The notes under the pieces are model-generated. The model saw only the letters and a list, made by a program, of their open reading frames with translations. It was not told the DNA's origin and did no database searches. Made by a program: the position numbers and the translations under genes. Below are positions 26,969-35,208 of a DNA stretch of 64,000 nucleotides, piece by piece; the first letter of the stretch is position 1, and each line of letters begins with the position of its first letter. The DNA is taken from assembly GCF_030408715.1 (NCBI RefSeq), contig NZ_CP047202.1, positions 1,576,294 through 1,640,293 of the forward strand, in the 5' to 3' direction. This DNA comes from Corynebacterium confusum. Lineage in GTDB: Bacteria > Actinomycetota > Actinomycetes > Mycobacteriales > Mycobacteriaceae.

Positions 26969-27325
26969 CTACTGCTGCTTCTGATGCTTCTGCTGCTGTT
27001 GGATGCGGAGGGAGTGCTTGACGTCGGTGACGGTCACGCCGTAAATCGAGCGACCCATGTAGTAGGAGCCGATGGCGCCGATGATCCACACGCCGAAGCA
27101 CGCGGCGAGCGCCTTGACAAGCGACATGACGTCGAAGCCCTCCGTGGAAAAGTCCACCACCAGTTTAGCCACGAGTAGCAGCGGAACGGCCAGACAGATG
27201 GTCGGGCCCAGCAGGTTCACCCGTGTGAGCGCGTCCGGGGCGCGCCAGACCGCGACGGTGGTGGCCAGAACCAGCACCGTGGCGACGATGATGAGCACGG
27301 AGGCCACAATTTCGTAGATAGCCAT
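26969..27325 (-). CDS. mrpG: Na+/H+ antiporter subunit MrpG
   Basis: MrpG is a small membrane subunit of the multi-subunit Mrp (Mnh) cation/proton antiporter. The 118-aa product has three membrane segments and the family pattern WRAPDALTRVNLLGPTICL. It ends in an unusual glutamine/histidine-rich tail (QQQQKHQKQQ). It is the last mrp gene and starts four bases after the mrpF stop region. Confidence 0.9.
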   Translation of the reverse strand: MAIYEIVASVLIIVATVLVLATTVAVWRAPDALTRVNLLGPTICLAVPLLLVAKLVVDFSTEGFDVMSLVKALAACFGVWIIGAIGSYYMGRSIYGVTVTDVKHSLRIQQQQKHQKQQ

Positions 27326-27329
27326 GGGT

Positions 27330-27620
27330 TTAGCGCCTTCCCTTCGAGATGATGCGGGCCATCGATAGCGTCGGCAGCACGCCGCCGGCGATGGAGGCCA
27401 GCAGCGCGATGTCGTAGGCGATGGACGAGTAGACGATGGTCGAGCGGGCTAGGAAGATAGCGAGCATGCCGTAGAAGATGAGGTCGGCGACCACCGCGCG
27501 GGTGAGCTCGTCGCGCGTGCGCAGGGTCAGCACCAGCGCGGCGAAAACGCACAGGCCCATGATGAACACGCAGGCGGCAACCAACCAGTCGAAAGCGGTA
27601 AAAGCGGATACGTCAAACAT
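27330..27620 (-). CDS. mrpF: Na+/H+ antiporter subunit MrpF
   Basis: The 96-aa protein has three predicted membrane helices and the MrpF-type motif RTRDELTRAVVADLIFYGMLAI. It belongs to the Mrp antiporter complex and starts immediately before the mrpE stop region, so it is translationally coupled within the operon. Confidence 0.9.
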   Translation of the reverse strand: MFDVSAFTAFDWLVAACVFIMGLCVFAALVLTLRTRDELTRAVVADLIFYGMLAIFLARSTIVYSSIAYDIALLASIAGGVLPTLSMARIISKGRR

Positions 27621-28139
27621 TTAAACGTCCTTGCCTTTCTGCTGGCGGCGCCAGCTGCGGGTGGCCAGGGACTCGTCCTCGGAGATGGGCTGGTCCTCCG
27701 TCTCCGCCAGCTCCGGCGCGCGCAGGTAGCGGCCCACGGACTCGAGCGGGTACTCGTAGAACGCCGGGTCGGCCTCGGTGGCGCTCCCCTGCCCGGGCAC
27801 GCCGTAGTCGAGTTCCTTGACGTGCGGGGCCAGACGCTCTTCCATCTCGGCGATACCGGCCAGGACCTCCGCGGGGTCATCGCCAAGGACGGCCTGGACC
27901 ATGACGATGCGCGGCAGGCCCTCCCGCGGGGGTTCGCGCAGGCCGAGCGACAGGGTGCCCGGCGTGGCGGTGATCGAGGAGGTCAGCCAGAACACCTCCC
28001 AGCCGCTGGTTACGCGCAGCGGGTAGCGGACGATGACCGGGTGGTAGCCCGTGTCGGCCTTGAATGAGCAGGCCGCGAGCTGGAAACCGGAAACGAAGAT
28101 CTCCTTAATGAACCAGAGGATATACGTTACGACGTGCAT
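27621..28139 (-). CDS. mrpE: Na+/H+ antiporter subunit MrpE
   Basis: The 172-aa protein matches MrpE: an N-terminal hydrophobic segment (YILWFIKEIFVSGFQLA), then HPVIVRYPLRVTSGWEVFWLTSSITATPGTLSL. A hydrophilic acidic C-terminal extension of about 60 residues (about 105-172) is rich in Glu and Asp. It abuts mrpD (stop at 28140) and mrpF with no gap. Confidence 0.88.
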   Translation of the reverse strand: MHVVTYILWFIKEIFVSGFQLAACSFKADTGYHPVIVRYPLRVTSGWEVFWLTSSITATPGTLSLGLREPPREGLPRIVMVQAVLGDDPAEVLAGIAEMEERLAPHVKELDYGVPGQGSATEADPAFYEYPLESVGRYLRAPELAETEDQPISEDESLATRSWRRQQKGKDV

Positions 28140-29681
28140 TTATGCTCCTCCCTCCAGGACGGACGGGTTAGGCAGCGCGACGGCATCATCGCCCAGCACC
28201 GCGTGGATGTAGCTGCCGGTATCCAGCAGGTCGCCCGCGGCCGCCATGGTGAAGTCGATGACGGGGCCGGCCAGGATGAACATCGTCAGCGAGCCCAGGA
28301 TGAGCGCGGCCGACGGAGCCATGAGCTTCTTGCGGATGACCAGCTCATCAGGGACCTCGTCTTGGGAGAGCTGGCGGCCCCAGAAGACCTTGCGCCACAC
28401 TCGCAGCATGGCCAGGAAGGCCGCGAAGGACGCCACCACGATGGCCGTGATCGCGGCCCAGGCCCAACCGTTGCCATTGCGGGCGATTTCCACGACCAGC
28501 ATGACCTTGCCCCACATGCCCGAAAACGGCGGGAAGCCGACCACGGAGAAGGCGCCGGCGGCAAAGATCCAGGCGATGATGGGGTCTCTGCGGGCCAGGC
28601 CGGAAAGCTTGTTGACCCGGCCGGTGCCGTAGGTCTCCTCGATGGCGCCGGAGGCCAGGATGAGCGAGCCGACCGTAATCATGTGGTGGATGGTGTACAG
28701 GATGCCGGCGGCCAGCGCGCGCTGCCCATCGGCCGCGGTAAACGCCAGCATGATGAGGATAAACGGCATGCCATTGAGCATCTGGTAGCCAAGCACGCGG
28801 CGGATGGTGGCCTCGGCTAGGCCGCCGAAAGAGCCGACGGCCATCGACAGGATCATCACCACGACGATAAGCGCGCCCCAGCGCTCGTCCAGGTCAAAGA
28901 GGTGGACGTAGAGGCGGTAGAGCATGTAGACCGCCACCTTGGTGTGGAGGCTGGAGAACAAGCCCATCACCGCGGCGGAGGTGCCCGGGTAGGTGCGCGG
29001 CAGCCAGGTGTGGACCGGGAAGATACCGGCCTTGGCCGAAATCGCGATGATGATCAGCCCGGCGGCCACCGTGGCGGGACCGTTGCCGGCCGCCACGCCG
29101 TTGAGGGCGGCGATGTTCACGGAACCGGTCACGGAGTACATGTAGCCCACACCCACCACCAACAGCGTGGAGGCGAACAGGTTCACCAGCACGAAGGCGC
29201 GACCCGAGGCCAGGCGGGCCCAGGTGCCGGACATGGTGATGAGCCCGTAGGAGGGCAGCAACATGACCTCGATGAACACGAAGAAGTTGAACAGGTCGGC
29301 GGTGATCAGCGCGCCGGCCACGCCCGTGAGCAGGATGAGCGTCAGCGACGGGTAGTAGCGCGACTTGGTCTCCCCGCCGGCGATGGCGAACCAGTTCGCG
29401 CCGAAGGAGACGATCATTGCGGTGGTCAGCATGATCGCGGAGAAGGAATCCCCCACGAACGGGATGGCCACGTTGCCCGGGTACATGCCCACGTTGTGGG
29501 CCACCGGGCCGTTGTTAACGGTGTAGGCCAGCAGCCCCAGGCCGGCGAAGATACCGACGGCGGGCACCACCAGCATGATGGCGTCGCGGACCGGGCGCCA
29601 GGGCGCCAGCAGCGCGAAGGCCGCCGCGATGAGCGGTACTGCCGGAAACAGCGGCAGCATTTGGCTTACTAGGTCGTACAT
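28140..29681 (-). CDS. mrpD: Na+/H+ antiporter subunit MrpD
   Basis: MrpD is a 513-aa proton-translocating membrane subunit homologous to complex I subunits NuoM/N. About 14 membrane helices are visible. Motifs include FVFIEVMLLPSYGLITMSG (conserved Glu), ISAKAGIFPVHTWLPRTYP (conserved Lys) and SVVGFPPFSGMWGK. It begins just after mrpC and ends directly at the mrpE start. Confidence 0.94.
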   Translation of the reverse strand: MYDLVSQMLPLFPAVPLIAAAFALLAPWRPVRDAIMLVVPAVGIFAGLGLLAYTVNNGPVAHNVGMYPGNVAIPFVGDSFSAIMLTTAMIVSFGANWFAIAGGETKSRYYPSLTLILLTGVAGALITADLFNFFVFIEVMLLPSYGLITMSGTWARLASGRAFVLVNLFASTLLVVGVGYMYSVTGSVNIAALNGVAAGNGPATVAAGLIIIAISAKAGIFPVHTWLPRTYPGTSAAVMGLFSSLHTKVAVYMLYRLYVHLFDLDERWGALIVVVMILSMAVGSFGGLAEATIRRVLGYQMLNGMPFILIMLAFTAADGQRALAAGILYTIHHMITVGSLILASGAIEETYGTGRVNKLSGLARRDPIIAWIFAAGAFSVVGFPPFSGMWGKVMLVVEIARNGNGWAWAAITAIVVASFAAFLAMLRVWRKVFWGRQLSQDEVPDELVIRKKLMAPSAALILGSLTMFILAGPVIDFTMAAAGDLLDTGSYIHAVLGDDAVALPNPSVLEGGA

Positions 29682-29687
29682 AGGTGC

Positions 29688-30173
29688 CTAGCCCTCCTTC
29701 GCGGTGCGGTCGGCGGCAGCTTGCTGGGTCTCGTAGACGTCCTCGTAGGCGTCGCGCGCGTGTTGGATGCGGCGCACCGCCTCGTCGGAGCGCTGCCGGA
29801 TGTCCTGGTTGTGCACGTCGCGCCCCAGGGTCGAGAACGGGTGGTCGACGGTGTTGTCGTCGACGGGGTCGGCGGCATCGGTGTCGTCGTTGGGGCCCAT
29901 GGCGGCCAGGGTGAGCAGGATGGTCGCGGTCGCCATGGAGATGACCACGGCGGTCAGGACGAAGGCCTGCGGCAGCGGGTCGGCCATCTGCTCCGGCGGG
30001 GTCTGAGACGGGAAGGTCTCCCCGCGGAAGGAGTAGACACCGGTGGCCAGCAGCGTCAGGTTAGCGCCGTGGCCGAAGCACATCATACCGAGCACGATCC
30101 GCACAAGGCCGCGCTGCTGGATGAGGTAGACGGCCCCACCGATCAAGATGGCGATGGTCAAAGCCAGAATCAT
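29688..30173 (-). CDS. mrpC: Na+/H+ antiporter subunit MrpC
   Basis: The 161-aa protein has the NuoK-like MrpC core of three helices (RIVLGMMCFGHGANLTLLATG). An extra hydrophilic C-terminal tail of about 55 residues is rich in Asp, Arg and Gln and is absent from shorter MrpC proteins. It begins right after the mrpA stop (one base between). Confidence 0.92.
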   Translation of the reverse strand: MILALTIAILIGGAVYLIQQRGLVRIVLGMMCFGHGANLTLLATGVYSFRGETFPSQTPPEQMADPLPQAFVLTAVVISMATATILLTLAAMGPNDDTDAADPVDDNTVDHPFSTLGRDVHNQDIRQRSDEAVRRIQHARDAYEDVYETQQAAADRTAKEG

Positions 30174-30174
30174 T

Positions 30175-33120
30175 TTACTTCTCCCCCTTCTTGCGGGCGC
30201 CGCGCCGCGAGCGGGTAAGCACCGACTTCGGCGATTGCGCCGGGTTGATTGGGTCGGGGTACGGGTCGTCGATGTCGTCCATCGTGGCCTGCGGGGTGTT
30301 GGTGAGCACCGAGCCGTCGTCGTGGACCCACGGCAGGTACTCGCGCTCGGTACCCGGTCGCAGGTAGCCGCCCAGGGCGTTGATGGCCATCGTCAGCATG
30401 CCCAGCACGGCCAGGTAGATGCCCAGGTCGAAGATCAGCGAGGTGGTCCAGTGCTGGCCCAGGGCCTCGCCGTGGATGGCCACCAGGAAGCCGCTCGGAT
30501 CGGCCAGGTAGCCGATGAAGCCGGCCAGCAGCGCGATGATGATGCCAATACCGGTCAGGCGGATGGGCGCCATCTGGCCGAAGACGATCTCGTCGCGGCC
30601 GCGCGAGAGGTAGGTCAGGCCGATGGCGGCACCCATGATGAGGGCGGCCGGGAAGCCGCCGCCGGAGACGTTGTGGCCGCGGAAGAAGACGATGACGGAC
30701 ATGATGACGAGGATCGGCACCACGATCTGCAGGGCCTTGCGCATCGGCACGGAGTTCAGCTGCGACTGCCCGAACGGAGCCGGGCGGGTACCCGGCGAGA
30801 ACGGGAAGCGCGGCAGCGTGGAGGTCAACGCGGCGATAACCACGGCGGCCATGCCCAGCACGGACAGCTCGCCCAGCGTATCCAGGGCACGGAACTCGAC
30901 GATGATGGTGGCCACGACGTTGTCGCCGCCGGTGATGTCCGGCGCGTTGTTCAGGTACCACTCAGCCAGGTCGGAGCGCTCGCGGCGGCCTATGAGCGTC
31001 CACACGCCGAGGAAGGCGGTGATACCGGCCAGCACGGCTACGATCACGGAGCTGTAGCGGCGGCGCGGGTTGCGCACGGGCTCGAACTTCTCCGGCAGGT
31101 AGCGCAGCACCATCATCATCACGATGACGGACAGGGCCTCCACCGTGAACTGGGTCAGGGCGACGTCCGGGGCACCCAGCAGGAACATCTGCAGGGTGAC
31201 ACCGACGCCGACCGCGCCGACCATGACCGCGCCGGTCAGGCGGTTCTGGGTGCGCACCAGGCCGAACATCGATAGCACGATGATGCCCAGCGGCAGCAGG
31301 TCCCACGGGTTGTCCAGGCCGTCGACGCGCGGCGCCAAGGCTTCGCCGTCGATGCCCTCGCTGCCGAACAGCGTCGCCGCCGCCAGCAGGACTACCAGCA
31401 ATACGATGGGCAGCAGGTGGCGCGACGGGTTGTGGGTGGCGGCCAGGGAAGCAAAGACGCGGCCGATGCCCTCGCTGAGCTTGTGCACTCCGTGCAGGAG
31501 CTGGTTGCCGTTGGTCGGCAGCAGTTCCCGCGACTCCAGGGCAGACCACAGCGGGCGGCGCACGGCTAGGCCGGCGATGCCGAGCACCAGCACCACCACG
31601 GAAATGACCAGCGGCACGTTGATGCCGTGCCACAGCGCCAGGTGGCTGTGGTGTTCCATGCCGACGGCGGCGGCGATGTTGTCCAAGGGGGCATCGAAAA
31701 GCCCGAGGACGAAGACCAGCGGCACGGACATGGTTCCGGGCAGGGCGGCCGGCAGCCAGAGGGAAACTGGGGCTTCGTGGACGCCGGACATGTCCTTGTC
31801 GCCGTCGATGAAGGCACCGAAGACGAGCTTCGCCGAGTAGGTAAACGTCAGCAGCGCGCCGATGCCGGCGGCGATCAGCAGGACCACTACCCCGGCGCCC
31901 CCGATGGGCGCGTCCTGGAACGCGGTCAGCATGCCCTCCTTGGACACGAAGCCCAGAAGCGGCGGGACCGCGGCCATGGAGGCCGCGCCGATGACCACGG
32001 AGACGAAGGTGAACGGCATCTTGTTCCACAGCTTGTCCAGGTCCTTGATGTTGCGGGACCCGGCCTCGTGGTCGATGACGCCGATGAGCATGAACAGCGA
32101 GGACTTAAACAACGCGTGCGCCAGGGTGTGGACGACGGCGGCGGCGATGGCAAACGGGGTGCCCACGCCGATGGTCGCCACGATCCAGCCCAGGTGCGAA
32201 ACTGTCGAATAAGCGGTCAGCTTCTTAAGGTCGGTCTTCTGGACGGCAAAGAGCGCGGACATGACGGCCGTGCCCATGCCGACGACGATCAGCAGCCAGT
32301 TCCAGACCGCGACGTCGTGGAAGACCGTCGAGAAACGGATAAGCAGGTAGATGCCCGCCTTGACCACGGCGGCGGCGTGCAGGAACGCGGAGACCGGCGT
32401 GGCGGCCGCCATAGCCTCGGGCAGCCAGAAGTGGAACGGGAACTGCGCGGCCTTGGTGAAGGCGGACACGGCGATGAGCACCGCGACCCCGACAGTCAGC
32501 GCCTGGTCCTCGGTCCAGACCGAGGAGGTCAGGATGGCGTGCAGGTTGGTCGATCCCACGGCGGTGGCGGCGATGGCCACGGCCGTCAGCAGCGTCAGGC
32601 CGCCGATAAAGGTCAGCACGAGGGTGCGCTGTGAGCCCGGTTCACCGGTGGCGCCGGAGCGCGCGATCAGCATGAACGAGGCCAGCGAGACCAGCTCCCA
32701 GGCCATGAACAGGACGATCACGTCGTCGGCCAGCACGAGCAGGAGCACCGACATAGTAAAGGCAGTCATCAGCGTGTAGAAGCTGACGTTGCCTTGGTGC
32801 TTGGGAAGGTACGCGGCGGAATAGACGAGGACGACAGCCCCGATTACAAGCGCCAGCAGCGCGAAGAACGCGCCGAGCGCATCCGCGCGCAACGAGACCC
32901 CAGCGTCCACCCCGGGCGCGAGGAAGTCCGCGACCCAGGTCAGCTGGTACTCGATGCCATTCCCACTGGAAATCGCGGGAATTTCTCGGAGGATCAGTCC
33001 CGCCGCCACGACGAAGATGGCCGCCAGCGGCCATCCTGCTTTTCGATCAAGTACCTTGACCGCGACGGGCGAGCACACCACTGCCAGCGCCGCGAGAAGG
33101 ACAACATATAAAAGCGTCAC
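30175..33120 (-). CDS. mrpA: Na+/H+ antiporter subunit MrpA with fused MrpB domain
   Basis: The 981-aa product starts with the NuoL-like MrpA part (about 20 helices; FMAWELVSLASFMLIARSG with the conserved Glu, FPFHFWLPEAMAAATPVSAF). A DUF4040-type segment follows, then a C-terminal MrpB domain (VVPILVIMSVIVFFRGHNVSGG). This explains why there is no separate mrpB gene. It is the first gene of mrpA-C-D-E-F-G-glnK-glnD. The GTG start follows AT-rich sequence. A three-fold 10-bp repeat sits just upstream. Confidence 0.95.
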   Translation of the reverse strand: MTLLYVVLLAALAVVCSPVAVKVLDRKAGWPLAAIFVVAAGLILREIPAISSGNGIEYQLTWVADFLAPGVDAGVSLRADALGAFFALLALVIGAVVLVYSAAYLPKHQGNVSFYTLMTAFTMSVLLLVLADDVIVLFMAWELVSLASFMLIARSGATGEPGSQRTLVLTFIGGLTLLTAVAIAATAVGSTNLHAILTSSVWTEDQALTVGVAVLIAVSAFTKAAQFPFHFWLPEAMAAATPVSAFLHAAAVVKAGIYLLIRFSTVFHDVAVWNWLLIVVGMGTAVMSALFAVQKTDLKKLTAYSTVSHLGWIVATIGVGTPFAIAAAVVHTLAHALFKSSLFMLIGVIDHEAGSRNIKDLDKLWNKMPFTFVSVVIGAASMAAVPPLLGFVSKEGMLTAFQDAPIGGAGVVVLLIAAGIGALLTFTYSAKLVFGAFIDGDKDMSGVHEAPVSLWLPAALPGTMSVPLVFVLGLFDAPLDNIAAAVGMEHHSHLALWHGINVPLVISVVVLVLGIAGLAVRRPLWSALESRELLPTNGNQLLHGVHKLSEGIGRVFASLAATHNPSRHLLPIVLLVVLLAAATLFGSEGIDGEALAPRVDGLDNPWDLLPLGIIVLSMFGLVRTQNRLTGAVMVGAVGVGVTLQMFLLGAPDVALTQFTVEALSVIVMMMVLRYLPEKFEPVRNPRRRYSSVIVAVLAGITAFLGVWTLIGRRERSDLAEWYLNNAPDITGGDNVVATIIVEFRALDTLGELSVLGMAAVVIAALTSTLPRFPFSPGTRPAPFGQSQLNSVPMRKALQIVVPILVIMSVIVFFRGHNVSGGGFPAALIMGAAIGLTYLSRGRDEIVFGQMAPIRLTGIGIIIALLAGFIGYLADPSGFLVAIHGEALGQHWTTSLIFDLGIYLAVLGMLTMAINALGGYLRPGTEREYLPWVHDDGSVLTNTPQATMDDIDDPYPDPINPAQSPKSVLTRSRRGARKKGEK

Positions 33121-33140
33121 AGGTTTAAAGCCTTAACACG

Positions 33141-33170
33141 ATGGACGGTAATGGACAGGTATGGAGTTTG
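33141..33170. repeat. Three helically phased 10-bp repeats upstream of mrpA
   Basis: Three consecutive 10-base blocks begin ATGGAC, ATGGAC and ATGGAG (33141, 33151, 33161). They lie 20-50 bases upstream of the mrpA GTG. A repeat of exactly one helical turn is what a multimeric regulator bound to one DNA face would need. Confidence 0.5.
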
Positions 33171-33257
33171 CTGAAAATAGCATCAATACAGCCTCCCCAG
33201 ATTAGCACTGTGGTTAATCCAGATCACGTCACTGCCCGTGCTCATTGCCGATCACTA

Positions 33258-33289
33258 AGGCCCCTAGCTGTCCGTTGCAGCCGGGGCCT
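33258..33289 (-). terminator. Hairpin downstream of ftsY
   Basis: A perfect AGGCCCC/GGGGCCT stem with an 18-base loop lies 24 bases after the ftsY stop on the minus strand. No U-run follows. It probably separates the ftsY transcript from the mrp promoter region (33121-33257). Confidence 0.5.
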
Positions 33290-33313
33290 AAGGTGAATAG
33301 AAAGGCAGGTCGT

Positions 33314-35167
33314 TTAGCTGCCCAACAGGGCGTCGACGAAGCTTTCGACCTCGAAGGGCGCGAGGTCGTCCGCGCCCTCGCCCAGTCCGACGAGCTTGAC
33401 CGGCACGCCGAGTTCTTCCTGCACCTGGAAGACGATGCCGCCCTTGGCGGTGCCGTCCAGCTTGGTCAGCACCACGCCGGTGATGTCCACGACCTCGCGG
33501 AAGATGCGCGCCTGGACCAGGCCGTTCTGGCCGACGGTGGCGTCGATGACCAGCAGAACCTCGTCGACCTGCGACTTCTTTTCCACCACGCGCTTGACCT
33601 TGCCCAGCTGGTCCATCAGGTCGGTGGAGGTGTGCAGGCGGCCGGCGGTGTCGACCAGGACAACGTCGACTTGGTTTTCGACGCCGGCGGCGACGGCATC
33701 GAAAGCCACCGATGCCGGGTCCGCGCCTTCCTTGCCGCGCACGGTCTCCGCACCCACGCGCTTGCCCCAGGTCTCGAGCTGGTCCGCGGCCGCGGCGCGG
33801 AAGGTATCCGCCGCGCCCAGCAGGACCTTCTTGCCCAGGGAGACCAGCACGCGGGCCAGCTTGCCGGTGGTCGTGGTCTTGCCGGTGCCGTTGACGCCGA
33901 CGACCATGACGACGGCCGGCTTGCCGTCGTGCGGCATGGCCTTAATGGAGCGGTCCATCTCCACGTGGCCGGCCTCGATGAGCGCCTCGCGCAGCATGGC
34001 GCGGGCCTCGTCCTCGCTGCTGACACCGCGCTCGGCGATCTTCTCGCGCAGCGATTCCGTGACCTTCAGCGTCGACTTCGTGCCCAGATCCGCCATGATG
34101 AGGGTGTCTTCGATTTCCTCCCAGGCGTCATCATCCAGGTCGCCGGCGGACAGAATGCCCATCAGCCCCTGGCCGATGGCGTTCTGGGAGCGCGACAGGC
34201 GCCCGCGCATCCGGCCCAGGCGGCCGACGGCCGGGGCGATCTCCTCGCGTGGTTCCGCCGCTGCGGGCTCAGTCTCCGTTTCCGGCTGCGGCTGCTCAAC
34301 TTCTTCTGCGGCCGGTGCCGGCTCCGGCACCGGGGTCTCCTCGAGGGCGCGCTCCGCGGAGCTGGTCTGCGCGTCGGCGGCACCTGCGGCTTCCTCGGCC
34401 TCCGCGGTGGAGGTCTCATCCTGGGCGGGCTGGTCCGCGGCCTCCGGCTGGGCCGACTCAGCCTGCTCAGCGGGTTCGACCGGCTCGGCCTGGACCGCAT
34501 CCGCGGTCGGCGTGGCCGGGGCGATCTTCTCCCCTGCCTCGGTCGGCTCGGCCTTCGGAGCCTTCTCGGTCTTTTCAGCCTTCCCGGCCTTCTCAGCCTT
34601 CAGAGCTTGCGGCGCCTTGTCAGCCGGCGCGGCGGCCTCGGCGCGGTCGGCCTCGGAGGTGAGCGGGGCATCGGCGAGCTCGTCGGATTTGGCGCGGGCT
34701 ACGGCCGCGGCGGCGATGTCCTCGATGCTCTCGGTCCGCTCGGTGTCTTCGTTGGCAGCCTTCTCGCTGCCAGACTGGGCGGGCTCGGCCTTAGTGGACT
34801 CGGACTGCGCGGAGTCGGCCGGGGTGGCCGGCGCCGACTGCTCGGCCTTGGCCGGCTCGTCGTGGGCACTGGCGAAGACCCCGGGCATGCCGGCGGCGTT
34901 TGCGTTGCCGGCGGCGTTCGGATTGCCGGCCGGCTGCTTTTCGGGCTCGCTGCCGGCGGCGAAGTTAAAGCCGGACTTGGCCTGGTAGTTTCCGGATTTT
35001 TCCTGCTGGGTCAGTTCCTTCGGCTCGGCGTCTTCCTGGTTGAAGGACACCTTCTTGCTCTCGCCGCGGCGCTTGCCTACTAAGACCACCGCCACTAGGG
35101 CGACGACGATAAGGACGACGACAGCAATGCCAATCCATAGCGCTAAGTTAGATTCCATGCCTTCCAT
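33314..35167 (-). CDS. ftsY: Signal recognition particle receptor FtsY
   Basis: FtsY is the membrane-associated GTPase that receives Ffh-ribosome complexes. The 617-aa protein begins with one transmembrane anchor (about residues 9-31). A linker of about 270 residues rich in Ala, Glu and Pro follows, then the N and G domains: GVNGTGKTTTTGKLA near residue 424, DTAGRLHTSTDLMDQL and TKLDGTAKGG. The actinobacterial acidic linker is long here. An in-frame ATG at 35158 is an alternative start. It lies 41 bases after smc. Confidence 0.95.
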   Translation of the reverse strand: MEGMESNLALWIGIAVVVLIVVALVAVVLVGKRRGESKKVSFNQEDAEPKELTQQEKSGNYQAKSGFNFAAGSEPEKQPAGNPNAAGNANAAGMPGVFASAHDEPAKAEQSAPATPADSAQSESTKAEPAQSGSEKAANEDTERTESIEDIAAAAVARAKSDELADAPLTSEADRAEAAAPADKAPQALKAEKAGKAEKTEKAPKAEPTEAGEKIAPATPTADAVQAEPVEPAEQAESAQPEAADQPAQDETSTAEAEEAAGAADAQTSSAERALEETPVPEPAPAAEEVEQPQPETETEPAAAEPREEIAPAVGRLGRMRGRLSRSQNAIGQGLMGILSAGDLDDDAWEEIEDTLIMADLGTKSTLKVTESLREKIAERGVSSEDEARAMLREALIEAGHVEMDRSIKAMPHDGKPAVVMVVGVNGTGKTTTTGKLARVLVSLGKKVLLGAADTFRAAAADQLETWGKRVGAETVRGKEGADPASVAFDAVAAGVENQVDVVLVDTAGRLHTSTDLMDQLGKVKRVVEKKSQVDEVLLVIDATVGQNGLVQARIFREVVDITGVVLTKLDGTAKGGIVFQVQEELGVPVKLVGLGEGADDLAPFEVESFVDALLGS

Positions 35168-35208
35168 AGTGCCAGCAAACGGCCGCGCTAGTGAGGTGGG
35201 CCCGGGGT

